From NCBI RefSeq assembly GCF_000455285.1, contig NZ_HG005285.1, positions 251,184 through 315,183 of the forward strand: DNA of 64,000 bases, read 5' to 3'. A model generated the notes under the pieces. The model saw nothing but the letters and a program-made list of their open reading frames with translations, did not search any database and was not told the DNA's origin. The DNA comes from Candidatus Stoquefichus massiliensis AP9 (GTDB lineage Bacteria; Bacillota_I; Bacilli_A; Erysipelotrichales; Coprobacillaceae). Shown piece by piece: positions 16,927-27,266 of this stretch (within the stretch, counting starts at the first letter, position 1; every line of letters begins with the position of its first letter). The position numbers and the translations under genes are program-made.

Positions 16927-18213
16927 CTATTCATAAAATTCAAATTCAAAGTCTAAAATAGCAACCGTATCTCCAGGTTGAACACCAGCAACACGTAAAG
17001 CATCATCTAAACCAATATTTCGCATTTTTTGTGCAAAACGTTTCACACCATCATCACTGCCAAGTGATGACATTTGAACAATCCTTTCAACTTTCGAACC
17101 TGTTACACGCCAATTTCCATTACCTTCATTTAAGATTTCAAATCCAATTTCATCATCACTTTCATAAGTATAAAGAACACTGTTTTCCATTTCTTCTTCA
17201 ACTGTTGCAAATGATGGTGTTTTTTCTAATAAATCAGCGATTGCATATAAAGGCATATCTACGCCTTCCTGAATTAATGCTATGACTGGAAATACAGGAA
17301 TATCCTCACTAATTTTTTCTTTAAAATTCTTCAAATTTTCTTCAGCCAGGGGTTCATCCATCTTATTTGCAATAATGATCTGTGGTCTTTCTAATAAACG
17401 ATATTTGTATTCACCTAACTCTTTATTAATAGCTAAATAATCTTCATAAGGATCTCGACCTTCAGTTCCACCCATATCAATGACATGAACAATAACACGA
17501 CATCTTTCAATATGTCTTAAAAACTGATGACCTAAGCCTTTTCCTTGGCTTGCACCTTCAATGAGTCCAGGTAAATCTGCCATAACAAATGAACGTCCAT
17601 CTTTTGCCTGTACAACACCTAAATTAGGAACAATTGTTGTAAAATGATAATCAGCAATTTCTGGTTTCGCTCGTGTAACAACAGATAGAAATGTTGATTT
17701 TCCAACTGATGGGAAACCCACAAGACCTACATCAGCCAACAATTTTAACTCACAGACTAAATTATGCTTTTCCCCAGGTTCTCCACGTTCACAAATGGTT
17801 GGAGCAGGATTACGACTTGTTGCAAATCGTGCATTCCCACGACCACCACGGCCACCTTTTGCAATAATGGCACGTTGTTTATCTTGCGTTAAATCTGCTA
17901 AGATTTTACCAGTATCTTCATCATAAATCACCGTTCCTACAGGAACATGTAAAATCATATCATTTGCATCAGCACCATGCATTTTTTTAGCCATACCTTG
18001 ACCACCATTTTGAGAACGATATTCACGACGATAACGGAAATCTAACAAAGTGGATAAAGAAGTTGTTGCTTCAAAAATAATACTACCACCTTTTCCACCA
18101 TCACCACCAGCAGGTCCCCCTTTTGGTACATACGCTTCACGCCTAAAGGCGACAACTCCATCGCCACCTTTACCCGCCTCAACATAAATATTGACTTTAT
18201 CTATAAATTTCAT
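16927..18213 (-). CDS. obg: Obg GTPase, 50S assembly factor
   Basis: This is an essential GTPase in large ribosomal subunit assembly and, in spore formers, linked to sporulation and stress control. The 428-residue protein has the glycine-rich Obg fold (GGDGVVAFRREAYVPKGGP), the G domain with G1 GFPSVGKST, switch region TTIVPNLG, G3 DLPGLIEGAS and G4 NKMD. A C-terminal OCT domain starts near residue 345. It sits after rplU-prp-rpmA as in other Firmicutes but is separated from them by a terminator. Confidence 0.96.
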   Translation of the reverse strand: MKFIDKVNIYVEAGKGGDGVVAFRREAYVPKGGPAGGDGGKGGSIIFEATTSLSTLLDFRYRREYRSQNGGQGMAKKMHGADANDMILHVPVGTVIYDEDTGKILADLTQDKQRAIIAKGGRGGRGNARFATSRNPAPTICERGEPGEKHNLVCELKLLADVGLVGFPSVGKSTFLSVVTRAKPEIADYHFTTIVPNLGVVQAKDGRSFVMADLPGLIEGASQGKGLGHQFLRHIERCRVIVHVIDMGGTEGRDPYEDYLAINKELGEYKYRLLERPQIIIANKMDEPLAEENLKNFKEKISEDIPVFPVIALIQEGVDMPLYAIADLLEKTPSFATVEEEMENSVLYTYESDDEIGFEILNEGNGNWRVTGSKVERIVQMSSLGSDDGVKRFAQKMRNIGLDDALRVAGVQPGDTVAILDFEFEFYE

Positions 18214-18239
18214 TCTTCCACCTTCTTTCCTTCTTTTTC

Positions 18240-18266
18240 AAAAAAAGAACCCCATTTAAGGGGTTC
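18240..18266 (-). terminator. Terminator after rpmA
   Basis: GAACCCC (18247-18253) pairs with GGGGTTC (18260-18266) around a six-base loop. The minus strand then has seven T. It separates the rplU-prp-rpmA transcript from obg. Confidence 0.85.
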
Positions 18267-18270
18267 CCCA

Positions 18271-18555
18271 TTAAGCTACTGGGTAAACAGAAACTTTCTT
18301 TCTTGTTCTTCCGTCTCTTTCGAATTTAACAACACCATCTACTTTAGCAAATAAAGTGTCATCTCCACCTTTTCCAACATTCACACCAGGATGAATCTTT
18401 GTTCCTCTTTGTCTGTAAATGATAGAACCAGCAGTACAGAATTGTCCATCAGACAACTTAGCTCCTAATCTTTTAGAATGAGAGTCACGACCATTCTTCG
18501 TTGATCCAACTCCTTTTTTAGAAGCGAATAATTGTAAATCTAATTTAAACATCAT
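18271..18555 (-). CDS. rpmA: Ribosomal protein L27 with cleavable N-terminal extension
   Basis: This 94-residue L27 carries the Firmicute N-terminal extension [15 protein letters not shown]. The extension is removed by the Prp protease after the Phe-Ala-type site, exposing the L27 tail that reaches the peptidyl transferase centre. The body contains [17 protein letters not shown] and [11 protein letters not shown]. It overlaps the prp stop by 11 bases, so protease and substrate are co-translated. Confidence 0.96.
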   Translation of the reverse strand: MMFKLDLQLFASKKGVGSTKNGRDSHSKRLGAKLSDGQFCTAGSIIYRQRGTKIHPGVNVGKGGDDTLFAKVDGVVKFERDGRTRKKVSVYPVA

Positions 18556-18883
18556 GGTTTCCTACCTCCATCTTCTTAATCTTCATGTATTTTGCATAAG
18601 ACTCCTCAATTGTTTCAAGTATTGTTACAAATGTCTCTAGTACCACCTGTATAACACAATCACTATGATTCACCTTAATATAAACAAATCCCTCTCGAAC
18701 TTCCAGTATCCCTTTATGCTCATCTAGAAAATGATTTTTAACCAATGCATTCGCAATTCCTACACAAGCAGTACTCACTCCTGCACAAACCAAATCTTTT
18801 CCATGTTCAGCACTATCAGCATGACCAGATACTCCGATTTCTACGATTTCCTGTTCTTTTTCTTTAACAATAACTTCAATCAT
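18545..18883 (-). CDS. prp: Ribosomal-processing cysteine protease Prp
   Basis: This is a small (112 aa) YsxB-family protease that trims the L27 extension. The catalytic pair is visible as His21 in [11 protein letters not shown] and Cys33 in DLVCAGVST, matching the His/Cys positions known for the family. It lies between rplU and rpmA, its usual place, abutting rplU and overlapping rpmA. Confidence 0.93.
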   Translation of the reverse strand: MIEVIVKEKEQEIVEIGVSGHADSAEHGKDLVCAGVSTACVGIANALVKNHFLDEHKGILEVREGFVYIKVNHSDCVIQVVLETFVTILETIEESYAKYMKIKKMEVGNHDV

Positions 18884-19245
18884 TATTCTGCAGTTTCAGC
18901 AACTGTTTCTTCTTTTTTAGCAGCAGCTTTTCTTGCAGTTTTCTTAATATCTTCAATGACTAATTTTGTATAAGGTTGTCTATGACCTTGTTTCTTATGA
19001 TAATGTTTTTTAGGATTATATTTGAAAATAACAACTTTCTTTTCTTTCCCTTGTTTTTCTACTTTAGCAGTAACAGTTGCACCCTTAATATATGGATTAC
19101 CGATTTTACTTGTTTTATCACCAATAAATAAAACTTTATCTAAAACAACAGTTTCTCCTTCAGCAACATCTAATTTTTCTACAAAAATAGTATCTCCAAC
19201 TTCTACTTTTAATTGTTTTCCACCAGTTTCAATAATTGCGTACAT
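18883..19245 (-). CDS. rplU: Ribosomal protein L21
   Basis: This large-subunit protein begins [18 protein letters not shown], with the family segment [20 protein letters not shown]. At 120 residues it is longer than the usual 102-105. The extra part is a Lys/Ala/Glu-rich C-terminal tail ([13 protein letters not shown]). A 97-base leader with hairpins precedes it. Confidence 0.95.
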   Translation of the reverse strand: MYAIIETGGKQLKVEVGDTIFVEKLDVAEGETVVLDKVLFIGDKTSKIGNPYIKGATVTAKVEKQGKEKKVVIFKYNPKKHYHKKQGHRQPYTKLVIEDIKKTARKAAAKKEETVAETAE

Positions 19246-19342
19246 GATGTACCTCCTTCTTTCGTATTTATCTCAGACTCGCCAACCAAGGCAGCTGTGC
19301 TTTAATACCTTTTATGTGCGGTTGTAGCTAGAGGTCTACAAC
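19246..19342 (-). promoter_or_regulatory. Candidate L21 leader (autoregulatory mRNA element)
   Basis: The untranslated leader between the predicted transcription start and rplU contains GTTGTAG pairing with CTACAAC around an eight-base loop, then a GC-richer stretch with GCTGCCTTGG and GGCGAGTC. L21 leaders upstream of rplU-prp-rpmA are established in Firmicutes. The match here rests on position and visible pairing, not on a covariance search. Confidence 0.55.
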
Positions 19343-19348
19343 AGTAGT

Positions 19349-19377
19349 ATATTAGCATTTTCAATTGAATTCGTCAA
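19349..19377 (-). promoter_or_regulatory. Sigma-A-type promoter of rplU-prp-rpmA
   Basis: TTGACG (19372-19377) and TAATAT (19349-19354) on the minus strand are separated by 17 bases, about 100 bases before the rplU ATG. Confidence 0.65.
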
Positions 19378-19391
19378 TATTTTTTTCAAAC

Positions 19392-20297
19392 TTATTTGTT
19401 ACGAGGATGAGCATGATCATAAACTTCTTTCAAATGCTGATTCGTAATATGTGTATAAACTTGTGTTGTTGAGAGATGACTATGTCCTAATAATTCCTGA
19501 ACAACACGGATATCTACACCCTGTTCTAATAAATGAGTAGCAAATGAATGTCGGAATGTATGGGGATGAATTTTTTTGGTTGCATCATATTTTTGAGTCA
19601 CACGATTCACAATATCTTCAATACCACGATTTGTCATTTTTCCACCGAACTTATTTACAAATACATATTGATGATCCAAATGTTTTTTAGCCATTAATTC
19701 TAGGCGATCTGTTTCCATATAATCTTTGAGACATTGGGCTGCATAATCATGAAAAGGAACATAACGATCTTTTTGTCCTTTTCCATGAATGAGTAAGAGA
19801 TGTCTGTAAAAATCGATTTGTGGGATTGTGAGTTCTACGACTTCACTGCAGCGTAAACCTGAAGCATACATTAATTCTAACATCGCCTGATTGCGACGAC
19901 CCAATGGTGTGTTGGTTTCAATGCTATCTAATAAATCCGTCATTTCATCTATATAGAGAAAATCTGGGTTTCTTTGTGGTTCTTTTAAAGAATCAATCAG
20001 TAAAAAGGGATTATCATGAATCAGTTCCTGATTTAATAAATAACGATAAAATCCTCTTAAACTACTCATTTTATGATTGATTGTCTTGGCTGAAAGATTT
20101 TCCTGATATAGCTGGGTTAAATAGCCTCTTAAAAAAACATATTCAACAGCATCTAAACTTTCAATACCTTCCGTTCTTAAATAAAGAAGAAAATGTTCAA
20201 TATCTCTTTGATAAGCAGTAATCGTTAAATCAGAATAGTTTTTCTGATATTTTAAAAAATCCAAATAATCTTTTAATTGCTTATGAAAATCATTCAT
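19392..20297 (-). CDS. xerC: XerC-type tyrosine recombinase
   Basis: This 301-residue recombinase has an N-terminal SAM-like core-binding domain and the catalytic set Arg149 (ASGLRCSEV), Lys174 ([11 protein letters not shown]), His246 and Arg249 (HPHTFRHSF), His272 ([10 protein letters not shown]) and Tyr281 (QVYTH). It resolves chromosome dimers at dif. Position directly after trmFO and topA matches codV/xerC of Bacillus, so XerC is preferred over XerD. It overlaps trmFO by eight bases. Confidence 0.9.
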   Translation of the reverse strand: MNDFHKQLKDYLDFLKYQKNYSDLTITAYQRDIEHFLLYLRTEGIESLDAVEYVFLRGYLTQLYQENLSAKTINHKMSSLRGFYRYLLNQELIHDNPFLLIDSLKEPQRNPDFLYIDEMTDLLDSIETNTPLGRRNQAMLELMYASGLRCSEVVELTIPQIDFYRHLLLIHGKGQKDRYVPFHDYAAQCLKDYMETDRLELMAKKHLDHQYVFVNKFGGKMTNRGIEDIVNRVTQKYDATKKIHPHTFRHSFATHLLEQGVDIRVVQELLGHSHLSTTQVYTHITNQHLKEVYDHAHPRNK

Positions 20298-21582
20298 GAT
20301 TCATAAATCCCTTCATGGCTTCAATAGCACGATTTGCATAAGCTGCTTTTCTTTCCTTCTTTTTAATGCGTGTTTCAAAATCAGGCAATATACCAAAGTT
20401 TGCTTTCATAGGCTGAAAATCAGTTTCACTCCCATGAGTAATATAATAAGCCAGTGATCCCATGACTGTCTCACGAGGAAAAACAAGTAATTCTTTATCT
20501 TGTAACAAGCGTGCCATATTCATACCAGCAACCATTCCACTTTGAGCTGATTCAACATATCCCTCAACACCTGTCATTTGACCAGCAAAAAACAAATCAT
20601 CTCGTCCAACAAACTGATAGGTTGGTAATAAGTACTTCGGTGAACAAATAAAGCAATTTCGATGCATCACTCCATAACGCACAATATGAGCATTTTCTAA
20701 TCCGGGAATCATATGAATAATACGCTCCTGTTCACCCCATTTTAAATGTGTTTGAAATCCTACAATATTATAGAGTGTTCCAATCGCATTGTCTTGTCTT
20801 AACTGTACGACAGCATGTGATCTTTTCCCACCATCTTTTTCTAAGCCAACTGGTTTCATAGGACCAAATAATAATGTTTGTTTACCACGTCTTGCCATTT
20901 CTTCAAATGGCATACAGCCTTCAAAGAACTTTTCTTCATGTTCTTTAGGTTTCACCACTTCAGCGTGGATTAATGCATCATAGAATTGATCAAATTCTTC
21001 TTCATTCATTGGACAATTGATATATTCAGCATTTCCTTTATCATATCTTGATTTAAAATAAGCTTTTTCAAAATTAATGCTTTCTTTTGTGATAATTGGT
21101 GCTGCTGCATCATAAAAATAAAAATAATCTTCTTTTAATAATTCTTGAATAGCATGAGATAACGGCGTGCTTGTTAAAGGTCCAGAGGCAATAATTGTTG
21201 GTCCATCCAATATATGATTGACTTCCATATGTTTCACTTCAACCAAAGGATGAGATAAAATATATTCTGTAATGGCTTTAGAAAAGCCAATACGATCAAC
21301 AGCTAAAGAACCACCAGCAGGAACCTGATGTTCTCTGGCAAATCTCATAATTAAACTATCATTCATACGCATTTCTTCTTTTAACACACCAACTGCATTA
21401 TTTAACCCATCAGCTCTTAACGAATTAGAACAAACCAATTCCGCAAAATAATCTGTTTTATGAGCTTCTGTTGATTTAACTGGTCGCATTTCATATAAAC
21501 ATACTGATATGCCCTGACGAATTAACTGATATGTTGCTTCAACCCCTGCTAATCCAGCACCTATAACATTGACTTTTTTCAT
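20290..21582 (-). CDS. trmFO: TrmFO tRNA U54 methyltransferase
   Basis: This is a folate- and FAD-dependent enzyme making 5-methyluridine at tRNA position 54. The 430-residue protein starts with the FAD motif [17 protein letters not shown] and contains [11 protein letters not shown], with the conserved cysteine, and [16 protein letters not shown] [12 protein letters not shown]. It also has [11 protein letters not shown] and [12 protein letters not shown] near the C-terminus. It sits between topA and xerC as in most Firmicutes. Confidence 0.95.
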   Translation of the reverse strand: MKKVNVIGAGLAGVEATYQLIRQGISVCLYEMRPVKSTEAHKTDYFAELVCSNSLRADGLNNAVGVLKEEMRMNDSLIMRFAREHQVPAGGSLAVDRIGFSKAITEYILSHPLVEVKHMEVNHILDGPTIIASGPLTSTPLSHAIQELLKEDYFYFYDAAAPIITKESINFEKAYFKSRYDKGNAEYINCPMNEEEFDQFYDALIHAEVVKPKEHEEKFFEGCMPFEEMARRGKQTLLFGPMKPVGLEKDGGKRSHAVVQLRQDNAIGTLYNIVGFQTHLKWGEQERIIHMIPGLENAHIVRYGVMHRNCFICSPKYLLPTYQFVGRDDLFFAGQMTGVEGYVESAQSGMVAGMNMARLLQDKELLVFPRETVMGSLAYYITHGSETDFQPMKANFGILPDFETRIKKKERKAAYANRAIEAMKGFMNHE

Positions 21583-21603
21583 TACTTCATCCCTCTTTCA
21601 TCT

Positions 21604-21627
21604 AAAAAGCCCATTAACGGGCTTTTT
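21604..21627 (-). terminator. Terminator after topA
   Basis: AAAAGCCC pairs with GGGCTTTT around a six-base loop at the topA stop. A T-run follows on the minus strand. Confidence 0.75.
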
Positions 21628-23702
21628 TACTTAAGTATTGTTTTACACTTTGGATAATTAGAACATGCTTTAAATTCACCAAAACGACCTTTTTTAATGA
21701 CAATTGGACTCCCACAGTTTGGACAAACTTCATCAGTCATTACTGGTTCTGCTTTTTTCTTCTCATTTTTAATATACTTACACTCTGGATAATTAGAACA
21801 TGCTTCAAATTTTCCAAAACGTCCTTTCTTAAAGATCATTGGACTCCCACATTTTGGACATGTCTCACCAGTATATTCAATTTCTTCAGGTTCTTTTTTC
21901 ACATATTTACATGTTGGATAATTAGAACATGCTACAAAAGTACCATATCTTCCCTTACGGATAACCAAATCGCCACCACATTCAGGACATTGTTCTCCTG
22001 TTTTTTCTGGCTGAATCTGTTCCATTTTATCATATGCAACTTCTAGCAATGGTTCAAACTTTTCTTCAAAAGTTGTTAAAGCATGAACATAATCATCTTC
22101 ACCTTCAGCTATTTCATCTAATTCTTTTTCCATTTGAGCAGTGTATTCAACATTAATAATACTATCAAAGAATTGGACTAACTTCTCATTTGTTAAAACA
22201 CCAGAATCAGTAGGTTTGAATGCTTTATCAATCATTTCAACATATTGTCTTGTCACAATTGTATCAAGTATACTTGCATAAGTACTTGGACGTCCAATTC
22301 CTAATTCTTCTAATTCTCTAATTAATTTAGCTTCTGTATATCTTGCTGGTGGTTTTGTAAAGTGCTGAGATTTTTGAATATCCTGACTTAACAGTTTTTC
22401 ATCAGTTTTGACTTCTGGTAAAAATTCATCTGTTTGTTTTTCATAAGCACTATAAACTCTTAAATACCCATCAAAAGCAATGACTGAACCACTTGCTTTA
22501 AATTCATAACCATTATTATCTAATGCTAATGTTGTTGCATTAAGCTTAGCAGGTGCCATTAATGAAGCAACAGCACGTGCATAAATCAATGAATACAGTT
22601 TAAACTCATCAGCAGTTAAATATTCTTTCATGCTTTCAGGAGTACGCATAACACTTGTTGGACGAATACCTTCATGAGCATCCTGAACATTTTCTTTTTT
22701 CTTAGAAACTTTGACACTTCCAACATAATCTTTTCCATATTTTTCTTGGATATAATGTTTCGCCTCATCTATAAATGTATCTGATAAACGAATAGAGTCC
22801 GTTCTCATATAAGTAATTAAACCAACAGTTTCATCTCCAATATCAATACCTTCATATAACTTTTGAGCAATCATCATTGTTCTTTTGGCTTTAAAATTTA
22901 ATTTAGATGATGCTTCCTGCTGCAATGTCGATGTAATAAATGGTGGCTTAGATGCACGTTTCTTTTGTGTCTTTTTCACATCAGAGACAATAAATTCTTT
23001 ATTTAATGATTCAAAGACTTGATTAGTTTCCTCGGCATTCTTTAATTCAATTTTCTTATTCTGATATTTGGCTAGTTCTGCTTCAAAAGAAATATCATCT
23101 TTTTCAAATAAAGCTTTAACTCGCCAGTATTCTTCTGGTATAAATGCTTCAATTTCTTTTTCTCTTTCACAGATTAATCTTAATGCAACAGATTGCACAC
23201 GTCCAGCTGATTTAGATTTAATCTTCTTTTGTAAAAGTTTGGAAAGCTTAAATCCAATAATTCTATCTAATACACGTCTTGTTTCTTGTGATTTCACAAG
23301 ATTCTGATCAATTGTACGTGGATGATTCAAAGCATCAATAACAGCATCCTTTGTTACCTCATTAAATACAACACGGTTTGTTAATGTCTGATCCAAACCT
23401 AAAACTTCTGCCAAATGCCATGAAATTGCTTCTCCTTCACGGTCAGGGTCAGTTGCCAGATAAACATAGTCAGCATCTTTAACACATTTCTTTAAATCCT
23501 TCACAACGTCTTTTTTCTCTTTATTAACGACATAGTTTGGTTTAAAACCATCTTCTATATCTACACCTAGCCCACCTTTTCCAGTTGTAGCTAAGTCTCT
23601 TATATGTCCTTTTGAAGAAGTCACTTCAAAATCAGCACCAAGATATTTTTCTATTGTTTTTGATTTTGAAGGTGATTCGACAATCACTAAATTCTTACCC
23701 AT
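21627..23702 (-). CDS. topA: DNA topoisomerase I
   Basis: This is a type IA enzyme that relaxes negative supercoils. The start is set at ATG 23702 (MGKNLVIVESPSK) behind GGAGGTAAAATC; the upstream extension to 23768 overlaps dprA and lacks homology. The 691-residue protein has the Toprim domain (VIVESPSKSKTIEKYLG, ATDPDREGEAISWHL), the active-site Tyr in GLITYMRTDSIRLS, GRPSTYA, and three C-terminal four-Cys zinc ribbons of the CPxCG...CSNYPxC type. Confidence 0.96.
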   Translation of the reverse strand: MGKNLVIVESPSKSKTIEKYLGADFEVTSSKGHIRDLATTGKGGLGVDIEDGFKPNYVVNKEKKDVVKDLKKCVKDADYVYLATDPDREGEAISWHLAEVLGLDQTLTNRVVFNEVTKDAVIDALNHPRTIDQNLVKSQETRRVLDRIIGFKLSKLLQKKIKSKSAGRVQSVALRLICEREKEIEAFIPEEYWRVKALFEKDDISFEAELAKYQNKKIELKNAEETNQVFESLNKEFIVSDVKKTQKKRASKPPFITSTLQQEASSKLNFKAKRTMMIAQKLYEGIDIGDETVGLITYMRTDSIRLSDTFIDEAKHYIQEKYGKDYVGSVKVSKKKENVQDAHEGIRPTSVMRTPESMKEYLTADEFKLYSLIYARAVASLMAPAKLNATTLALDNNGYEFKASGSVIAFDGYLRVYSAYEKQTDEFLPEVKTDEKLLSQDIQKSQHFTKPPARYTEAKLIRELEELGIGRPSTYASILDTIVTRQYVEMIDKAFKPTDSGVLTNEKLVQFFDSIINVEYTAQMEKELDEIAEGEDDYVHALTTFEEKFEPLLEVAYDKMEQIQPEKTGEQCPECGGDLVIRKGRYGTFVACSNYPTCKYVKKEPEEIEYTGETCPKCGSPMIFKKGRFGKFEACSNYPECKYIKNEKKKAEPVMTDEVCPNCGSPIVIKKGRFGEFKACSNYPKCKTILK

Positions 23703-23751
23703 GATTTTACCTCCTACGTTTTTTCTATTATTAAGTCTTTTTTTGATTTTG

Positions 23752-24516
23752 TCAACCAAAATCTTCATCTTCTATAATATCCTGCACATTTGTTATTAAT
23801 TTTGCTCCTTGTTTAATTAACTCATTACAGCCATCAAAATCATCAAAACGTCCAGGAACACAATAAATATCTTTGCCTTGTTCTAAAGCATATCCTGCTG
23901 TTATCATTGTCCCACTTTTCACTCTGGCTTCACTAATCATAATTTTCTGTGAAAGTCCCGCAATAATACGATTACGAAACGGAAAGAGCTTCTTTTGAGG
24001 CGCTGTCATATCTGGATACTCACTTAAAACAAGATGATGAGCCTTTAACTCCTCATACAATACCTTATTCTCCCTAGGATAACAATATTCTATACCTGTT
24101 CCTAAAACAGCAATTGTTTTTCCTTTGTTTTCGATAGCACTCTTATGTGCCACTGTATCAACACCGCGAGCCATTCCACTTACAATGACATAATCAGACT
24201 TCACTAATTCAGATGTAAAATGCTGTGTTGCTTTCTTACCATAGTCACTCATATCTCGCATTCCAACAATACCGATTAATTTCTTTTTGACCAAAGATAA
24301 ATCACCATAATAATACAACACAAATGGTGGACAATTAATCAGTTTTAATGCTTCTGGATAATCATCGCTAAAAATTGTCGTATATGAACATTTCAACTTC
24401 TTTTTCAATTCACATCTCAAATTTTCATCAACTGTCTCCTTTCTTAATAATGCATTGTAAATGCTTTGAAAATTCCCTTCATACTTTAATGAAAAATACA
24501 ATACTAATTCTTCCAT
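23752..24516 (-). CDS. dprA: DprA/Smf DNA-processing protein, short form
   Basis: DprA protects incoming single-stranded DNA and loads RecA during transformation. The 254-residue protein has the Rossmann-like core with GIVGMRDMSDYG, VIVSGMARGVDTVAHKSA, TIAVLGTGIEYCYPREN, LFPFRNRIIAGLS and KSGTMITAGYALEQG. It has only a short N-terminal helical part and no C-terminal winged-helix domain, so it is shorter than typical (about 290-370). Together with comEA and comEC it implies transformation potential. Confidence 0.92.
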   Translation of the reverse strand: MEELVLYFSLKYEGNFQSIYNALLRKETVDENLRCELKKKLKCSYTTIFSDDYPEALKLINCPPFVLYYYGDLSLVKKKLIGIVGMRDMSDYGKKATQHFTSELVKSDYVIVSGMARGVDTVAHKSAIENKGKTIAVLGTGIEYCYPRENKVLYEELKAHHLVLSEYPDMTAPQKKLFPFRNRIIAGLSQKIMISEARVKSGTMITAGYALEQGKDIYCVPGRFDDFDGCNELIKQGAKLITNVQDIIEDEDFG

Positions 24517-24586
24517 ATAATAATCCTCCTACTTCTTATATACGCAAAAAAATCGCATTTTTCTTTTTTTATTTGAAAAAAAATAA

Positions 24587-24614
24587 AAAAATTATACTTT
24601 TTTGTATAATTTTT
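24587..24614 (-). terminator. Terminator after rnhB
   Basis: A perfect 11-bp stem AAAAATTATAC/GTATAATTTTT around a six-base loop overlaps the rnhB stop. It is A/T-only but symmetrical, and precedes the dprA gene. Confidence 0.6.
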
Positions 24615-25239
24615 AGAGTTTTAAGGATAATTGTTCATTTAAGACATCAATAACAGGTTGAAATGAACGTCTATGAATAGGTGTCACTCCATGGTTTTTT
24701 AATGCTTCTTTATGCTGTTTTGTCGGATAACCTTTGTGCTTAGCAAAGCCATATTCTGGATAAATCAAATCATATGTTTTCATAATCCGATCACGTGTGA
24801 CTTTCGCAAGAATACTAGCAGCTGCGATGCTAATGGATAGACTATCCCCTTTAATAATAGCTTGATGTTCTATAGCATTCCCTAAAGGCATTGCATCACT
24901 TAAAGCATAATCAGGATGAATAGAAATATGCTTTATAGCATCAAGCATCCCTTTTTTACTTGCCTGATAAACATTCAAACGATCAACTTCATCAACTTCA
25001 ATAATTTCAATCTGATAAGCCAAAGCATCTTGAGTAATGACATCATATAAATATTCACGTCGAGCTTCAGTAAGCTGCTTAGAATCGTTAATCAAATCAT
25101 TTGTATAACCTTTTTCAAAAATCACTGCCCCAACGACCAAAGGCCCTGCCATAGGGCCACGTCCAGCTTCATCTAAACCAATAATATAATTCTTTCCTAA
25201 TGCATAAGCTGCCTGTTCGTATTCTACTCTTTGATGCAT
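24613..25239 (-). CDS. rnhB: Ribonuclease HII
   Basis: This enzyme removes RNA from RNA-DNA hybrids, including single ribonucleotides. The start is at ATG 25239 (MHQRVEYEQAAY), seven bases after GGGAGG, inside the end of rbgA. The 208-residue protein has IIGLDEAGRGPMAGPLVVGA with the catalytic Asp-Glu pair, DSKQLTEARRE, AIIKGDSLSISIAAASILAKVTRDR and the C-terminal YGFAKHKGYPTKQH. Confidence 0.95.
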   Translation of the reverse strand: MHQRVEYEQAAYALGKNYIIGLDEAGRGPMAGPLVVGAVIFEKGYTNDLINDSKQLTEARREYLYDVITQDALAYQIEIIEVDEVDRLNVYQASKKGMLDAIKHISIHPDYALSDAMPLGNAIEHQAIIKGDSLSISIAAASILAKVTRDRIMKTYDLIYPEYGFAKHKGYPTKQHKEALKNHGVTPIHRRSFQPVIDVLNEQLSLKL

Positions 25240-26093
25240 GATGGATCCTCCCAAGTGATTCTTCCTATACTGCCATCATTGACTTCACTAAAAAAGAGTT
25301 CAATCACACGATCGTAATCTGTTTCACCTTTTAATGGCTTAATTTTACGTAATTTGGCAATATGATCAAATGTATCTAATACCCAATCAGGATCTTCTAA
25401 ATCAATTTCTAATTGATAACGCTGTTGAAGCAATTCTGGATAATGTAATGTAATAAACTTAATGGCATCTATAAATAAATCATCTAAAGGTAATATACTT
25501 TGTTTAATTGATCCTAATAAAGCAATATTTTTCGCAACATGTTCATCATCAAATTTAGGCCATAGGACACCCGGTGTATCAAATAATTCAAAATCCTTAT
25601 CTACGCGAATAATTTGTTGAGCTTTTGTAACCCCTGGTTTATTACCAGTTACTGTTGCTTTACGATTCGCTAATTTATTGATAAATGTTGATTTACCAAC
25701 ATTTGGTATTCCTAAAACCATAGCACGTATGGCTCTTGGTTTTAACCCCCTTGATAATTCTTTATCCATCTTTGGTTTTAAGACAGTTCGACATTTTTCA
25801 ATAATCTTCTGATATTCATTAAAATTCTTTAAATTAACACTCATGGCCTGATATCCTAATGACTCATAGTAATGAACCCATTTGGCAGTCATAGATTCAT
25901 TAGCCATATCTTTCTTTGTTAAAACGATTAACCTCGGTTTACTTTTTATAATTTCATTAATCATTGGATTCTTTGATGAATAAGGCGCTCTCGCATCCAC
26001 CAATTCAATCACAATATCAATAACTTTCATTCTTTCACTAATTTCTCTTCTTGCCTTAGCCATGTGACCTGGAAACCATTGAATCTGTGCCAT
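25224..26093 (-). CDS. rbgA: RbgA (YlqF) circularly permuted GTPase
   Basis: This GTPase completes 50S subunit assembly. The 289-residue protein begins IQWFPGHMAKARRE and shows the permuted order of GTPase motifs: G4 VLTKKDMA before G1 LGIPNVGKST and G3 FDTPGVLWP. The RNA-binding ANTAR-like C-terminus follows. It lies upstream of rnhB, as in Bacillus. Confidence 0.95.
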   Translation of the reverse strand: MAQIQWFPGHMAKARREISERMKVIDIVIELVDARAPYSSKNPMINEIIKSKPRLIVLTKKDMANESMTAKWVHYYESLGYQAMSVNLKNFNEYQKIIEKCRTVLKPKMDKELSRGLKPRAIRAMVLGIPNVGKSTFINKLANRKATVTGNKPGVTKAQQIIRVDKDFELFDTPGVLWPKFDDEHVAKNIALLGSIKQSILPLDDLFIDAIKFITLHYPELLQQRYQLEIDLEDPDWVLDTFDHIAKLRKIKPLKGETDYDRVIELFFSEVNDGSIGRITWEDPSCIKE

Positions 26094-26180
26094 CTTTACC
26101 TCCTATGACTCTCTATCTTGACTATACTTGTTAACATATTTACATTATTTTTTAGGATGAATCATACTATAGAACGATTT

Positions 26181-26729
26181 CTATTGAATCCATTGAATCT
26201 CATCAAATGGAAAAATAACCAATCCTTTTACCCCAATAATATCATTGATTCTAAAAGTACCTAAATCCCTAGAATCCGTAGATCGTAAACGATTATCACC
26301 CATTACAAAATACTCTTCATCACTAACCGTCACCTTAAAATCATCAGTAAAATTCTGAGCATTATATGTTATTTTTGATTCATCTACAAAATCCTGATCT
26401 AAAAAATCCTGATTCATCTGCTGATTATTAATATATAAGATATCATCTTTAAACTCTACTGTATCTCCAGGCATTCCAATGACTCTTTTAATAATCTTTT
26501 CTTTTAATGCTTCACTATAAATCACCACAACATCAAAACGATGGATATTCTCTTCACTCACTCCAATTGCATTAATCATTGCTATACTTTGATCATGTAA
26601 TGTGTTTTCCATAGAAATTCCATCAATTCTTACTGGAATAACAACAAATTTAAAAATACCTATTGTAATGGCTATAACGGCAATCATTTCTAACAATGGG
26701 TATAACCATTTCTTATTCTTTTCACTCAT
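26181..26729 (-). CDS. lepB: Signal peptidase I
   Basis: This enzyme cleaves signal peptides at the outer membrane face. The start is at ATG 26729 (MSEKNKKWLYP) behind AAAGGTGAT. The 182-residue protein has one N-terminal helix (about 9-29), the catalytic Ser in DGISMENTL, the catalytic Lys in EKIIKRVIGMPGDTVEF, and YFVMGDNRLRSTDSRDLG. It lies between rplS and rbgA, the standard position for this family. Confidence 0.94.
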   Translation of the reverse strand: MSEKNKKWLYPLLEMIAVIAITIGIFKFVVIPVRIDGISMENTLHDQSIAMINAIGVSEENIHRFDVVVIYSEALKEKIIKRVIGMPGDTVEFKDDILYINNQQMNQDFLDQDFVDESKITYNAQNFTDDFKVTVSDEEYFVMGDNRLRSTDSRDLGTFRINDIIGVKGLVIFPFDEIQWIQ

Positions 26730-26777
26730 ATTATCACCTTTTCCTATTATACCTTTATTCATCTCAAAAAACTAGAA

Positions 26778-26806
26778 AAAAAGCATGGAATTTCTCCATG
26801 CTTTTT
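26778..26806 (-). terminator. Terminator after rplS
   Basis: AAAAAGCATGGA pairs with TCCATGCTTTTT around a five-base loop (12-bp stem) overlapping the rplS stop codon. Confidence 0.8.
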
Positions 26807-27155
26807 ATTTACGAATTTCTTTAATTCTTGCTGCTTTACCAGATAATCCACGTAAGTAATGTAATTTTGCTCTACGTACTTTACCAATTTTTACAACTTC
26901 AATTCTATCAATAATTGGTGAATGAATTGGGAAAGTTCTTTCAACACCAACTTGGTAAGAAATCTTTCTTACTGTAAAAGTTTCAGAAATTCCTCCACCC
27001 TTTTTAGCAATACAAACACCTTCAAATAACTGAGTACGTGTTTTGTCACCTTCTTGAATTTTTACATAAACTTTAACTGTATCCCCAGCTTTAAAATTAG
27101 GAATATCTTTTCTTAATTGTTTCTTAGTAATTTCTTGTACTAATTGCATATTCAT
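26805..27155 (-). CDS. rplS: Ribosomal protein L19
   Basis: This 116-residue L19 has [53 protein letters not shown] and the C-terminal [20 protein letters not shown]. The first ATG (27155) is ten bases after AAGGAGG, so the MNM start is used. It is the last gene of the rimM-trmD-rplS group and has its own leader. Confidence 0.95.
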   Translation of the reverse strand: MNMQLVQEITKKQLRKDIPNFKAGDTVKVYVKIQEGDKTRTQLFEGVCIAKKGGGISETFTVRKISYQVGVERTFPIHSPIIDRIEVVKIGKVRRAKLHYLRGLSGKAARIKEIRK

Positions 27156-27260
27156 AATATGACTTCCTCCTTCACAAAAATTAGTCTACGAAGTTCATAC
27201 GTTTGATAACCAGCGGAGCTTCTGCGTCCAAAGACTGAATTAGTTTATCATCTTTTTTAT
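27156..27260 (-). promoter_or_regulatory. Candidate L19 leader
   Basis: The 105-base gap between trmD and rplS contains complementary AGTCT and AGACT segments enclosing a GC-richer core (GACGCAGAAGCTCCGCTGG on the minus strand) just before the AAGGAGG. A ribosomal leader at this position is established for L19 in low-GC Firmicutes. The assignment is by position and visible pairing only. Confidence 0.5.
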
Positions 27261-27266
27261 TTAAAA